DNA from: Aquificales bacterium | Lineage (GTDB): Bacteria > Aquificota > Aquificia > Aquificales > QOAS01 | DNA: 29,643 bases | Assembly (NCBI GenBank): GCA_027035985.1 | Contig: JALVTI010000120.1 | Span: 1-29,643, forward strand | Direction: 5' to 3' | Shown: positions 1 to 6,344 of the stretch, in pieces | How the letters are laid out: each line of letters opens with the position of its first letter | How positions within the stretch are numbered: the stretch's first letter is position 1 | Program-made: the position numbers and the translations under genes | Notes under the pieces: generated by a model | Told to the model about the DNA's origin: nothing | What the model saw: the letters and a program-made list of their open reading frames with translations, nothing else | Database searches by the model: none

Positions 1-95
1 CCCCGACCGCCCCCTCTCGGGCTACACTTCCGGCTAGCCTCTCCCAGGAGAGACCCACCCCCATTCCCCCCTGAATTATCGGAATGCGGGCGGTC
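1..95. ncRNA. GC-rich structured RNA candidate, truncated at window edge
   Basis: No open frame with coding character is seen, but the stretch is far richer in G+C than the flanking spacer (96-333), the usual mark of a structured RNA in a thermophile. Self-complementarity is dense: 5-12 (GACCGCCC) pairs with 88-95 (GGGCGGTC), enclosing hairpins 19-23/34-38, 39-44/47-52 and 62-67/81-86. Strand is undecided. I compared it by eye with tRNA, tmRNA, SRP RNA, 5S rRNA, RNase P RNA and common riboswitches and found no diagnostic core such as TTCRA or GGAAGGAAGC. The closing stem starts four bases from the window edge, so the RNA may extend further left. Identity unknown. Confidence 0.45.
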
Positions 96-333
96 CATTT
101 ACCGATTTTTAAAGGTTTTAATGTCATCACCTAGATAATTGTCCTAAAGAGGGCGAAGAATTTAAAAGTTTTATTATCCTATCCAAAAGTTCGTTTGTTT
201 TGTTTTTATCCTTTTAAAGGCTTTCCCCGGTCCTTAATCTTGAAAGTAAGAAGAATTTTTCACATACCAAAGAGGGTCTATCAAAAAACCGAGACCTATA
301 AAGGTACTAAGTCGAACTTTTTCCCTTTAAAGG
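96..333. other. Intergenic spacer, AT-rich
   Basis: This stretch lies between the GC-rich element and the stop codon of the PTPS-family gene. I see no credible gene: the open frame starting near 195 on the plus strand runs antisense into the PTPS-family gene and has no homology I recognise. No clear promoter or terminator is visible; TTTAAAGG-type palindromes at about 206-217 and 324-334 are common in this window. Confidence 0.5.
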
Positions 334-687
334 TTACTCCTCGGAATATTCCGCCCCCCCGCTTTCGGTCTCCCAAACGACCACCTTCACCAATTGGGGA
401 AACCTCTCCTTTATAACCCCGTAAAGGTATCTGGCAACATTTTCCGCCGAAGGTGAGAAGTTGAAAATATCGTTCAAACACCTGTAGTCGGGAAGTATTT
501 CATCCAAAAAGCGTTCCACCTCCACAAAATCGACACCTATACCGGCTTTGTTTAACTCCTTCACCCTAAAGTGGCACTCCACCATCCACGTATGCCCGTG
601 AAGGGGTTCGTTTTCACCCTCTTTGGGGTAATCGGTCAGGTAGTGGGCGGCTTGAAATTTTTTCCTCACGCGGACAATCCACGGCAT
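334..687 (-). CDS. 6-carboxytetrahydropterin/6-pyruvoyltetrahydropterin synthase family, PTPS-III-like
   Basis: A 117-aa T-fold pterin enzyme. Zinc ligands are visible as H15 (FQAAH) and H30/H32 (EPLHGH), and the pterin-anchoring Glu is in the C-terminal WETESGG. In QueD the catalytic Cys sits in CxxxHGH; here that position is Asn26, followed by Glu27, giving ExxHGH. That is the signature reported for PTPS-III enzymes, which make 6-hydroxymethyl-7,8-dihydropterin for folate in bacteria lacking FolB. The Asp-His pair of QueD (LDHHYLND) reads DYRCLND here, so the relay His is also gone. A folate role is therefore more likely than queuosine synthesis, though an inactive paralog is possible. The ATG at 685-687 has no normal ribosome site and abuts a hairpin (688-712). 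It stands alone on the minus strand. Confidence 0.85.
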   Translation of the reverse strand: MPWIVRVRKKFQAAHYLTDYPKEGENEPLHGHTWMVECHFRVKELNKAGIGVDFVEVERFLDEILPDYRCLNDIFNFSPSAENVARYLYGVIKERFPQLVKVVVWETESGGAEYSEE

Positions 688-726
688 GGGAGTTTATTAT
701 GGATTTACTCCCTTAAAGGGGGTATA
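688..726 (-). promoter_or_regulatory. Mutually exclusive leader hairpins at the PTPS-III start codon
   Basis: Read on the minus strand, GGGAGT (712-707) can pair with ACTCCC (693-688), which touches the ATG at 687-685. The same GGGAGT is also the right arm of an upstream hairpin with CCCCC (about 724-720) around TTTAA. The two foldings exclude each other and only one leaves the start codon region free. A switch is inference; the same sequence also fits the family of CCCTTTAAAGGG-like palindromes scattered in this window. Confidence 0.3.
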
Positions 727-787
727 TTTTTATTGTTAACTTTCCTTGTAAAGTTTTTTTTAGACACTAACCGGTGGAGGTAGTGCA

Positions 788-1018
788 ATGCTGGAAAGCC
801 AAAGGCTGGGACAATTGCTTAAAGATTTGGAAGCTAAAAGGAAAAGCGGAGCTATTTCCGCGGTAGAATTTTACAAATCCCTTTTAGAACTGTTGGCGGA
901 TTTAAAAGATGTTTTGATTAACGAAAATGTTGAAGAAAAGCAAATTCGTAGACAGATACCCCTACTTCTAACCTTTATAAAAGGTCAGATAAAAGACCTC
1001 TCTAATAGGGGTAATTAA
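788..1018 (+). CDS. Small helical hypothetical protein (76 aa)
   Basis: Starts at an ATG with a good ribosome site (GGAGG at 776-780, about 7 bases away). The product is short, highly charged and Leu/Lys/Glu-rich with no Cys, signal peptide or membrane segment, and reads as two or three amphipathic helices (for example SAVEFYKSLLELLADLKDVL). I recognise no family. It lies 57 bases upstream of hemW on the same strand and may be co-transcribed, but nothing ties it to heme. Base composition is more AT-rich than hemW. It could be a small regulator or adaptor; function unknown. Confidence 0.7.
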   Translation: MLESQRLGQLLKDLEAKRKSGAISAVEFYKSLLELLADLKDVLINENVEEKQIRRQIPLLLTFIKGQIKDLSNRGN

Positions 1019-1075
1019 AAATCTAATAGAAACCCTTTTCGGATTTTACCTTGCAACCCATCCTTTTAAAGGTAG

Positions 1076-2191
1076 ATGTTCGAAGGTCTCTACATCCACA
1101 TTCCCTTTTGCAACCAAAAGTGTCCCTATTGCGATTTCTTCTCCGTAGTCGGTTCCCCCGTGGGGTTTGGGGAATACTTCGAAGCCCTCTTAAGGGAACT
1201 CGAATACTACCGAAACCTATACGGGTTCAGCCTAAAAACAATATACTTCGGAGGTGGAACTCCCTCGGTAGTCCCACCAAAGGTTTACGAAAAATTCTTC
1301 CACCGATTGGAAAAAATTATCGACCTATCCCGCGTGGAGGAGATAACAATAGAGGTTAACCCCGAAAGTTATACCTACCGAGATTTCAAACCCCTCAGGG
1401 AGATAGGATTTAACCGTCTCTCCGTCGGGGTGCAGAGTTTCGTCGAAAGAAACCTCAAGGTGCTGGGAAGGAAACATTCGGTAAAACATTCTTTGGAAAC
1501 CGTCGAAAACGCCCACCTTGCGGGGTTTGAAAACATATCGGTCGACCTCATATGGGGTCTTCCCGAACAAACGCCCGACCTCCTTAGGGAGGAATTCAAA
1601 ATTTTGAAAACCCTACCGGTGAAACACCTCTCGGCATATCTGTTAACAGTCTATGAAGAAACCCCTCTCCACTCGATGGTGGAAAAGGGCGCTTTTAAAC
1701 TCCCCTCGGAGGAACGGATAGAAGAGCTCTACTACACCCTTTTGGGGGAGACGGAAAAGCTCAACCTAAAGAGGTATGAAATCTCAAACTTCGCCCTTTC
1801 GGAGGCATACCAATCGAAACACAATCTCCTCTATTGGAGGCTGAAACCTTTCTTGGGAATAGGCGCGGGGGCTTGGAGCTTCGACGGCAAAAAGCGCTGG
1901 CACAACGTTAGAAACATCCGCCTCTATATCGACAAACTCCTGAAAGAAAATAGCCCGCCTATGGCGGGGGAAATAATTTTGGACGAAAAGGAACTCCTCA
2001 AAGAGGCGATAATCATGGGTCTCCGCACAACCGAGGGTATTCCCTTCGAATGGATTAAAGGAAAACTCCCCGAGGAGGTTATAAAGGAATTTTTCACCCT
2101 CAAAGGGGACAAAATAGCCTTTAACGATAAAGGTTTTTTGGTCTCAAATTCGATACTCTCTTTGTGTCTCAGTTCCACTGAGTGGAAATAA
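1076..2191 (+). CDS. hemW: Radical SAM protein HemW (heme chaperone, coproporphyrinogen oxidase-like)
   Basis: A 371-aa radical SAM protein of the HemN/HemW group. The [4Fe-4S] motif CNQKCPYC is at C12, C16 and C19, close to the N terminus as in HemW; GGGTPS near residue 60 binds SAM; HNLLYW near residue 250 is the HemW-type motif. HemW proteins bind heme and are thought to deliver it to respiratory enzymes, while true HemN makes protoporphyrinogen. The bd oxidase operon in this window is a plausible client, by inference only. The start at 1076 follows AAAGGTAG. The last eight residues (CLSSTEWK) and the stop codon are encoded by a CRISPR-like repeat at 2166-2194, so the natural C terminus was probably near residue 363. 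Confidence 0.9.
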   Translation: MFEGLYIHIPFCNQKCPYCDFFSVVGSPVGFGEYFEALLRELEYYRNLYGFSLKTIYFGGGTPSVVPPKVYEKFFHRLEKIIDLSRVEEITIEVNPESYTYRDFKPLREIGFNRLSVGVQSFVERNLKVLGRKHSVKHSLETVENAHLAGFENISVDLIWGLPEQTPDLLREEFKILKTLPVKHLSAYLLTVYEETPLHSMVEKGAFKLPSEERIEELYYTLLGETEKLNLKRYEISNFALSEAYQSKHNLLYWRLKPFLGIGAGAWSFDGKKRWHNVRNIRLYIDKLLKENSPPMAGEIILDEKELLKEAIIMGLRTTEGIPFEWIKGKLPEEVIKEFFTLKGDKIAFNDKGFLVSNSILSLCLSSTEWK

Positions 2192-2260
2192 AACAAGGTC
2201 TCGCCGAAAATTCAGGGGTTATAAGGATTTTGTTTCAATTCCACTAAGTGGAGATAAAAC
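2166..2260. CRISPR. Two-unit CRISPR-like repeat, first unit inside hemW 3' end
   Basis: Two 29-base units, 2166-2194 and 2232-2260, share 25 of 29 bases; all four differences are transitions. The second is GTTTC-AATTCCACTAAGTGG-AGATAAAAC, with the GTTTC start, internal palindrome (CCACT/AGTGG) and AAAAC-like end typical of CRISPR repeats. The interval of 37 bases (2195-2231) is spacer-sized. No third unit, leader or cas gene is nearby. This is best read as a decayed mini-array or an off-site repeat pair. Orientation cannot be set with confidence. Confidence 0.55.
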
Positions 2261-2332
2261 CGAGAAATTTGCAAACCATTTTCAGTTGCCAAGGAGCTTA
2301 CTCCCCCAAAGGTTTCAAATTACGCCGTCCAA

Positions 2333-2378
2333 ACGTCGAGAAGTATAGACGTTTAGACGTCACGACGTCAAAATACGT
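2333..2378. repeat. Clustered ACGT/GACGTC motif (degenerate octamer repeat)
   Basis: ACGT occurs five times in 46 bases, at 2333, 2349, 2357, 2365 and 2375. The middle three form a near-tandem octamer, GACGTTTA-GACGTCAC-GACGTCAA. It lies in the non-coding gap between hemW and leuS beta, 112 bases before the latter. Function unknown; it may be a short repeat remnant or multiple sites for a DNA-binding protein. Confidence 0.5.
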
Positions 2379-2489
2379 TTCTCCAAACACCTTGAGAGTA
2401 ATAACGAAATAAACGGGAACTTTAAAAGGAAAATTTTTAAACCGACCGCAAACGGGGAAGGGAAAAAATCTACCCCTTACCTCCAAAGG

Positions 2490-3413
2490 GTGGCTTTAAA
2501 TTTCGCACATAATTTATGGTCTATGTCCGACATTCTCAATAAACCCATAAAGGAATTTCTTCAAGAGAACAAACTTTCGGTGGGGGATAACGTTATATTC
2601 CTCTTTAAGGCTTTGGGATTGGAGGGAAAGGTTGACCTAAAGGCGTTGGAAAGGGATTTCGGCGAAGTGGCGAAGATGTCGAAATCGAAAGCCAACGTCG
2701 TCGACCCCGAAAGAGTTATTGAGAAATACGGAGCCGATACCGTCAGGCTCTACACCCTATTTGCCGCACCCCCCGAAAGGGATTTCGAATGGATTGAAAG
2801 CGGTATAGAGGGGGCATACAGATTTCTAAACCGCCTTTGGGATTTCGTTATAGGAAACCTCGAGGGGATAAAGGACATCCCCTACGAGGGGATAGACAAA
2901 GAAAAGCTTTCCAAAGAGGGGAAGGAGATAAGGAGAAAAACCCACGAGACTATAAAGAAATTCGCCCAAGAGATGGAGAAAAATTACCAGTTCAACACCG
3001 CCATAGCGTCGGTTATGGAACTCCTCAACGCGTTGGAAAAATTCAACCCCCAAACGGAGGAGGATAAAAAAGTCCTAAAAGAGGCTGTTGAGGTTATGTT
3101 AAAGCTCCTCTATCCGATAACCCCCCACATATGCGAGGAGCTTTGGGCGCGCCTGGGTAAGGAAACCCGTCTCTATACCGAACCTTACCCCACCTACGAC
3201 GAGGAAGCCCTCAAGAGGGAGGAGGTTGAAATTCCCGTCCAGGTAAACGGAAAGGTTAGGGGAAAAATCGTTATCCCCTTCGGGGCTTCCCAGGAGGAGG
3301 CTTTCGAAATCGCCAAAGGCAACGAAAATATCGCAAAATATATCGAGGGGAAAGAGATTCGAAAGATTATCTATATCCCCAACAAGCTCCTAAATATCGT
3401 CGTCAAACCTTAA
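2490..3413 (+). CDS. leuS': Leucyl-tRNA synthetase beta subunit (C-terminal half of split LeuRS)
   Basis: The product is only the C-terminal part of LeuRS: the KMSKS signature at residues 62-66 is followed by KANVVDPERVIEKYGADTVR, the anticodon-binding helical domain and the C-terminal tRNA-binding domain (EIPVQVNGKVRGKI). The Rossmann HIGH half and the CP1 editing domain are absent, and nothing upstream in 2192-2489 encodes them. Aquifex has the same split, with the two chains encoded apart and assembling into an alpha-beta enzyme, so the alpha gene should lie elsewhere. The start is uncertain: GTG at 2490 has AAAGG directly against it, and ATG at 2523 would give 296 aa without a clear ribosome site. 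The 3' end overlaps the convergent phosphatase by 11 bases. Confidence 0.9.
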   Translation: MALNFAHNLWSMSDILNKPIKEFLQENKLSVGDNVIFLFKALGLEGKVDLKALERDFGEVAKMSKSKANVVDPERVIEKYGADTVRLYTLFAAPPERDFEWIESGIEGAYRFLNRLWDFVIGNLEGIKDIPYEGIDKEKLSKEGKEIRRKTHETIKKFAQEMEKNYQFNTAIASVMELLNALEKFNPQTEEDKKVLKEAVEVMLKLLYPITPHICEELWARLGKETRLYTEPYPTYDEEALKREEVEIPVQVNGKVRGKIVIPFGASQEEAFEIAKGNENIAKYIEGKEIRKIIYIPNKLLNIVVKP

Positions 3414-4089
3414 AGAGGATATAGGCGATATTGTCCCTGTCTATATTTTTGTTCCTCTTTGAGGTTTTGAACAAAAAGTTCAACCTATCGCTGAGTTCCT
3501 CTATTCCCTCATCCGCGTATTGGTTGAAAAATTCCTTCAATTCCTCAAAGGTGAGAAGCTTTTCAATCCCGTCCGATACCAGGAGGTAAATATCTCCCGG
3601 TATTACCTTGCCCCTTTTAATCACTATGGGGGGGTTCCAATCGGTTCCGAGGGCTTTGACCTTTTTTCTCCCCTTTCTCTCCTCGACGGTATCCTCCGTT
3701 AGCTGTTTCAATTCCCCCCTGCGGTAGCGGTATATCTTGCTATCACCGCTGTGTCCAATAATGTAGTTATCCCCTTTTAGGAACATAGCTGAAAGGGTGG
3801 TTCCCGTTATTCCGCCCATTTCGTAGACGGTATTCATCACCTCTTTGTTCGCCTTTTTGAAAATCTCCTCTATCTCTTCTTTGTCGAACTCCTTTAAGGG
3901 GAAATTCCTCTCCAAAACCTCCAAAGCCTTTTCCGCCGCAACCGCACCGAAACCGCTATCGCCCATCCCGTCGGCTATGGCGAAGAGCTTTTGGTCTCTA
4001 TCCTCCAAAAAGAGGATGCGGTCTTCAAAATTCTGTTTGTCCCCGATGTTCATATTGGTGACCACTTGGATATCCAGCATTCCCTTCAC
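3403..4089 (-). CDS. PP2C-family Ser/Thr protein phosphatase
   Basis: A 228-aa soluble PPM/PP2C phosphatase. Motifs in order: ED near the N terminus, AIADGMGDSG (metal-binding DGMG), GGITGTT, IGHSGDSKIYRYR, LLVSDGI and the C-terminal DRDNIAYIL, so the two-metal active site looks intact. Members of this family remove phosphate from Ser/Thr, often reversing a neighbouring Hanks-type kinase. That kinase lies directly upstream: its TGA overlaps the GTG start used here (GTGA, 4086-4089), which implies translational coupling. An ATG three codons downstream (4078-4080) is an alternative start. No membrane segment or extra sensor domain. Cytoplasmic; targets cannot be told from sequence. Confidence 0.88.
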   Translation of the reverse strand: MKGMLDIQVVTNMNIGDKQNFEDRILFLEDRDQKLFAIADGMGDSGFGAVAAEKALEVLERNFPLKEFDKEEIEEIFKKANKEVMNTVYEMGGITGTTLSAMFLKGDNYIIGHSGDSKIYRYRRGELKQLTEDTVEERKGRKKVKALGTDWNPPIVIKRGKVIPGDIYLLVSDGIEKLLTFEELKEFFNQYADEGIEELSDRLNFLFKTSKRNKNIDRDNIAYILFKV

Positions 4090-4904
4090 CCCAATTTTTT
4101 TAAATCTTGGAGTAATTCCCCCGCGGTGCGGTATCTTTGAAAGGGGTTAATTTTAACCATCCGTTCGAAAACCTCCCTCCAATCTTCCGGCAGGGAGGGG
4201 GGAATCGGAACGACCCCTTTGCGGTTTAAAAGCTGCTCCTCCGCCCTACTTTTCCCCTTGAACGGATGGTGTCCCTCCAACATATAGTAGAGCAGACACC
4301 CGAGGGAAAAGATATCGCTGCTGCGGTGTATCTCCCCCCTAAACACCTCCGGGGCGATATACCCAACCGTTCCCTTTACGTCGAGGATACCGCTGAAACC
4401 GCGCGTTTTGAGAAGCCCAAAATCTCCCAATTTCCAGAGCAAACCCTCCCCGGTCTTTTTAGCTAAAACATTTTCCGGTTTTATATCGAGGTGTATATAC
4501 CCGTAGCGGTGGAGGTATGCCAACCCCTCCGTTATTTGGCGGAGAATATTTAAAGCCTCCTTAGGGGGGAGTTTTCCACCTTTTGAACCCACATACCCCT
4601 TTAGGTCTCCCCCATCGCAATACTCGTAGAGGAGATAAACCCTATTCCCGCTACGGGAAGTAAAGTAGTGGTAGAGTTTCACCAGGTGGGGGTGGTCTAT
4701 CAGTAAAACATTTTGCGCCTCGTTGAGCAGTTGACCTATATAAATGGGGTCTTTTGCCTCCTTCAGAGCGTATAAGTCTCCCTTCACTCTATCCCTTACG
4801 AGGTAGACCTTTCCGAACCTGCCCTCTCCGAGTTTTTTTAAAACCTCAAACCTGCCGAGGAGTAGAATCTCACCACCCCCTTTTGAGGAAATTAAAGTGG
4901 ACAT
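4086..4904 (-). CDS. Hanks-type Ser/Thr protein kinase
   Basis: A eukaryotic-like kinase of about 272 aa with all main subdomains: Gly-rich loop GEGRFGKV (26-33), catalytic Lys48 in YALKEA, catalytic loop YIHLDIKPENVL (HLD instead of HRD, with Asp and Asn kept), LGDFGLL for metal binding and GYIAPEVF as the APE motif. It should be active. Unlike PrkC/PknB it has no membrane segment and no PASTA domains, only the catalytic core, so it is cytoplasmic. The ATG at 4902-4904 is preferred; the frame stays open to a TTG at 4953-4955, but that extension passes through a palindrome (4936-4950) and looks non-coding. The downstream PP2C overlaps its stop, forming a kinase/phosphatase module. Confidence 0.88.
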   Translation of the reverse strand: MSTLISSKGGGEILLLGRFEVLKKLGEGRFGKVYLVRDRVKGDLYALKEAKDPIYIGQLLNEAQNVLLIDHPHLVKLYHYFTSRSGNRVYLLYEYCDGGDLKGYVGSKGGKLPPKEALNILRQITEGLAYLHRYGYIHLDIKPENVLAKKTGEGLLWKLGDFGLLKTRGFSGILDVKGTVGYIAPEVFRGEIHRSSDIFSLGCLLYYMLEGHHPFKGKSRAEEQLLNRKGVVPIPPSLPEDWREVFERMVKINPFQRYRTAGELLQDLKKLG

Positions 4905-4935
4905 CCCCCGATAGGTTTTAAGATTAAAAATCCAT

Positions 4936-4950
4936 TCCCTTTTAAAGGGA
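4936..4950. repeat. Short palindrome TCCCTTTTAAAGGGA
   Basis: A near-perfect inverted repeat in the leader of the kinase gene. It resembles other CCCTT/AAGGG palindromes here (707-725, 6036-6051, 6863-6880, 20093-20108). It could act as a leader hairpin or be a dispersed element; no function is shown. Confidence 0.35.
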
Positions 4951-5034
4951 GACAAATATTACAAACCTGAAAAGTTTAAGGCTGAAAAAAGCCCTTGGTT
5001 TTTGTTTCAAACTGAATATTTTTGTTAATTTGAA

Positions 5035-5532
5035 ATGTTTGCGGGGGATAGGGTTTTACTTGAGGAGTATGCCAAACTTAAGAGCCTTGAAAAAACCGTC
5101 GAATTAAATCTGGCTGTTTTGGAAGAGTTTTCCCTTTTATTGGAAGATAACTTGGAAGAGCTAACCCATTATTTAGAACTTGTAGGTGAAGATGAGAAAC
5201 TCTTTATTGAGAAATTACGGGGATTGGTTAGTACCTTAATTAAAAATATCCAGCTCTTGCAATCCTTAATGGAAACCACATGGGAAGATGTTGAACTATC
5301 GCTTTTAAAGTTGGCTTTATACCGCCATATCCCGGAGACAGAAGAACTAAAAATTCGTATAACCGAAGGTTTTCAAAGTAAACTGGATACTTTAAAAGAC
5401 TTTTTAAACATTCAATGTGCGATTTTGGGTCACGATTTGGAAAAATATAGATTGGATGGTAAAATACCATTTGATGTTTATATATCTTTCCTTGAAAAAA
5501 TGACCGAATTCAACCGCCAACTTTGGAGATAA
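5035..5532 (+). CDS. Hypothetical helical protein (165 aa)
   Basis: I do not recognise this protein. It is soluble and rich in Leu, Glu and Lys, with long predicted helices throughout (for example LEEFSLLLEDNLEELTHYLE), no signal peptide, no membrane segment and a single Cys. The repeated heptad-like Leu spacing suggests a helical bundle or coiled coil. The ATG at 5035 lacks a ribosome site. It lies 36 bases upstream of the infC start and could be the first gene of the infC-infB transcription unit, yet its codons are much more AT-rich than infC, like the small genes at 6344-6900. It is divergent from the kinase gene. Confidence 0.7.
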   Translation: MFAGDRVLLEEYAKLKSLEKTVELNLAVLEEFSLLLEDNLEELTHYLELVGEDEKLFIEKLRGLVSTLIKNIQLLQSLMETTWEDVELSLLKLALYRHIPETEELKIRITEGFQSKLDTLKDFLNIQCAILGHDLEKYRLDGKIPFDVYISFLEKMTEFNRQLWR

Positions 5533-5554
5533 TAAAAAATCTCAAAAATAAAAC

Positions 5555-5562
5555 GGGAGGTG
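5555..5562 (+). promoter_or_regulatory. infC ribosome binding site pointing to a CTG start
   Basis: GGGAGGTG at 5555-5562 is the only strong ribosome site here. The in-frame GTG at 5560-5562 lies inside it and cannot be served by it; the CTG at 5569-5571 is six bases downstream, the normal distance. Non-AUG starts that only IF3 discriminates against are the known autoregulation device of infC. Confidence 0.6.
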
Positions 5563-5568
5563 TTAAAG

Positions 5569-6096
5569 CTGAGTAACTTCGAAAAGAGGTATAGAGTAAA
5601 CAGACAGATAAGGGCTAAAGAGGTCAGGGTTATTGACGAAAACGGACAAAACCTCGGCATTATGTCGGTAAAAGAAGCCCTCGCTTTGGCTCAGGAAAGG
5701 GGTCTCGACCTGATAGAGATAGCCCCCAACGCCAAACCACCCGTCTGCAAAATCGCCGACTACGGGAAATTCAAATACGAAATGAAGAAAAAGGCGAAAG
5801 AGGCAAAGAAAAAGCAGAAAACTATAGAGGTAAAAGAACTCAAAATGAGGGTTGGTATCGAAGAACACGATTACCAGGTCAAGTTGAAGCAGTTGAAGGA
5901 ATTCCTCGAAGAGGGAAATAAGGTAAAACTCCGCATCATCTTTAGGGGAAGGGAAAACATAAGACCCGAATTGGGCGAAAAATTGGTTCAACGTTTTAAG
6001 GAAGATGTAGGTGACCTGGGAGAGTTGGAGAAAAAACCCTCTAAAGAGGGTAGATTTATGATAGCCATTTTCGCCCCCAAGAAGAAAAAACAGTGA
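5569..6096 (+). CDS. infC: Translation initiation factor IF-3
   Basis: Full-length IF-3 (about 175 aa) with both domains: the N-terminal domain (YRVNRQIRAKEVRVI..., ALAQERGLDLIEIAPNAKPP, VCKIADYGKFKYE), the Lys-rich linker and the C-terminal domain (DYQVKLKQLKEFLEEGNKVK, IIFRGRE, MIAIFAPKKKK). It binds the 30S subunit, prevents premature joining with 50S and proofreads the start codon. The ribosome site at 5555-5562 favours initiation at CTG 5569; an upstream GTG at 5560 would add three residues but lies within the ribosome site. E. coli infC uses AUU and is repressed by its own product, so a rare start fits autoregulation. Near the 3' end a palindrome (6036-6051) lies within normal-looking coding sequence. 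rpmI follows after 29 bases. Confidence 0.95.
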   Translation: MSNFEKRYRVNRQIRAKEVRVIDENGQNLGIMSVKEALALAQERGLDLIEIAPNAKPPVCKIADYGKFKYEMKKKAKEAKKKQKTIEVKELKMRVGIEEHDYQVKLKQLKEFLEEGNKVKLRIIFRGRENIRPELGEKLVQRFKEDVGDLGELEKKPSKEGRFMIAIFAPKKKKQ

Positions 6097-6125
6097 TAGA
6101 ATGGAACCTTTCGGAGGTAAGAGGT

Positions 6126-6344
6126 ATGCCGAGAGTTGGAGGAAAGGTTAAAACCAATAGAAGTTTGGCTAAGAGGATAAAACTCACCAAAAAGGGAAAA
6201 ATCAAAAGGTGGAAGGGAGGATACTCCCACTACGCCTTGAGAAAGGATAAAAAGTATAAAAGACAGGCTAGAAAGGCAGTTATTATGGACAAAAAACACC
6301 CCAGATACGAAAAACTTATCAAGATGATTGAACCCTCCATTTAA
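6126..6344 (+). CDS. rpmI: 50S ribosomal protein L35
   Basis: A 72-aa very basic protein with the L35 pattern: MPRVGGKVKTNRSLAKRIKL, TKKGKIKRWKGGYSHYAL and KRQARKAVIM. The ATG at 6126 is chosen because GGAGG at 6113-6117 lies eight bases upstream and because family members start MPK/MPR; the open frame reaches back to 6093 but would add an untypical leader. infC-rpmI is a classic pair, but rplT (L20), which normally follows rpmI and autoregulates the operon, is not here; a small membrane protein gene takes its place, overlapping the stop codon (TAATG). Confidence 0.95.
   Translation: MPRVGGKVKTNRSLAKRIKLTKKGKIKRWKGGYSHYALRKDKKYKRQARKAVIMDKKHPRYEKLIKMIEPSI

Noticed and set aside
1..95. Assignment of the GC-rich element to tRNA, tmRNA, SRP RNA, 5S rRNA, RNase P RNA or a cobalamin riboswitch
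   Set aside because: None of the diagnostic cores (TTCRA T-loop, GGAAGGAAGC, GAGGAAAGTC, conserved cobalamin segments) is present on either strand.
195..416. Plus-strand open frame of 73 codons at the left end
   Set aside because: It runs antisense into the PTPS-family gene, has no ribosome site and a composition unlike a folded protein (Pro/Arg-rich).
738..761. AACTTT-CCTTGT-AAAGTT hairpin followed by eight Ts
   Set aside because: It looks like a terminator, but no plus-strand transcript is expected upstream, and the stem is nearly all A-T.
2195..2231. A longer CRISPR array with further repeats downstream of 2260
   Set aside because: No third copy is visible within the next few hundred bases and no cas gene is in the window.
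2300..2489. Possible upstream extension of leuS beta into 2349-2489
   Set aside because: The frame is open back to 2349 but contains no usable start codon and passes through the repeat cluster; it does not look like LeuRS sequence.
4978..5007. AAGGCT/AGCC(C)TT hairpin with a T-rich tail before the 165-aa gene
   Set aside because: The stem is short with a bulge and it lies between divergent genes, where a terminator makes little sense; an attenuator cannot be shown.
5563..5991. Minus-strand open frame of 142 codons opposite infC
   Set aside because: Phe/Leu-rich mirror of the Lys/Glu-rich infC codons; no ribosome site or recognisable domain.
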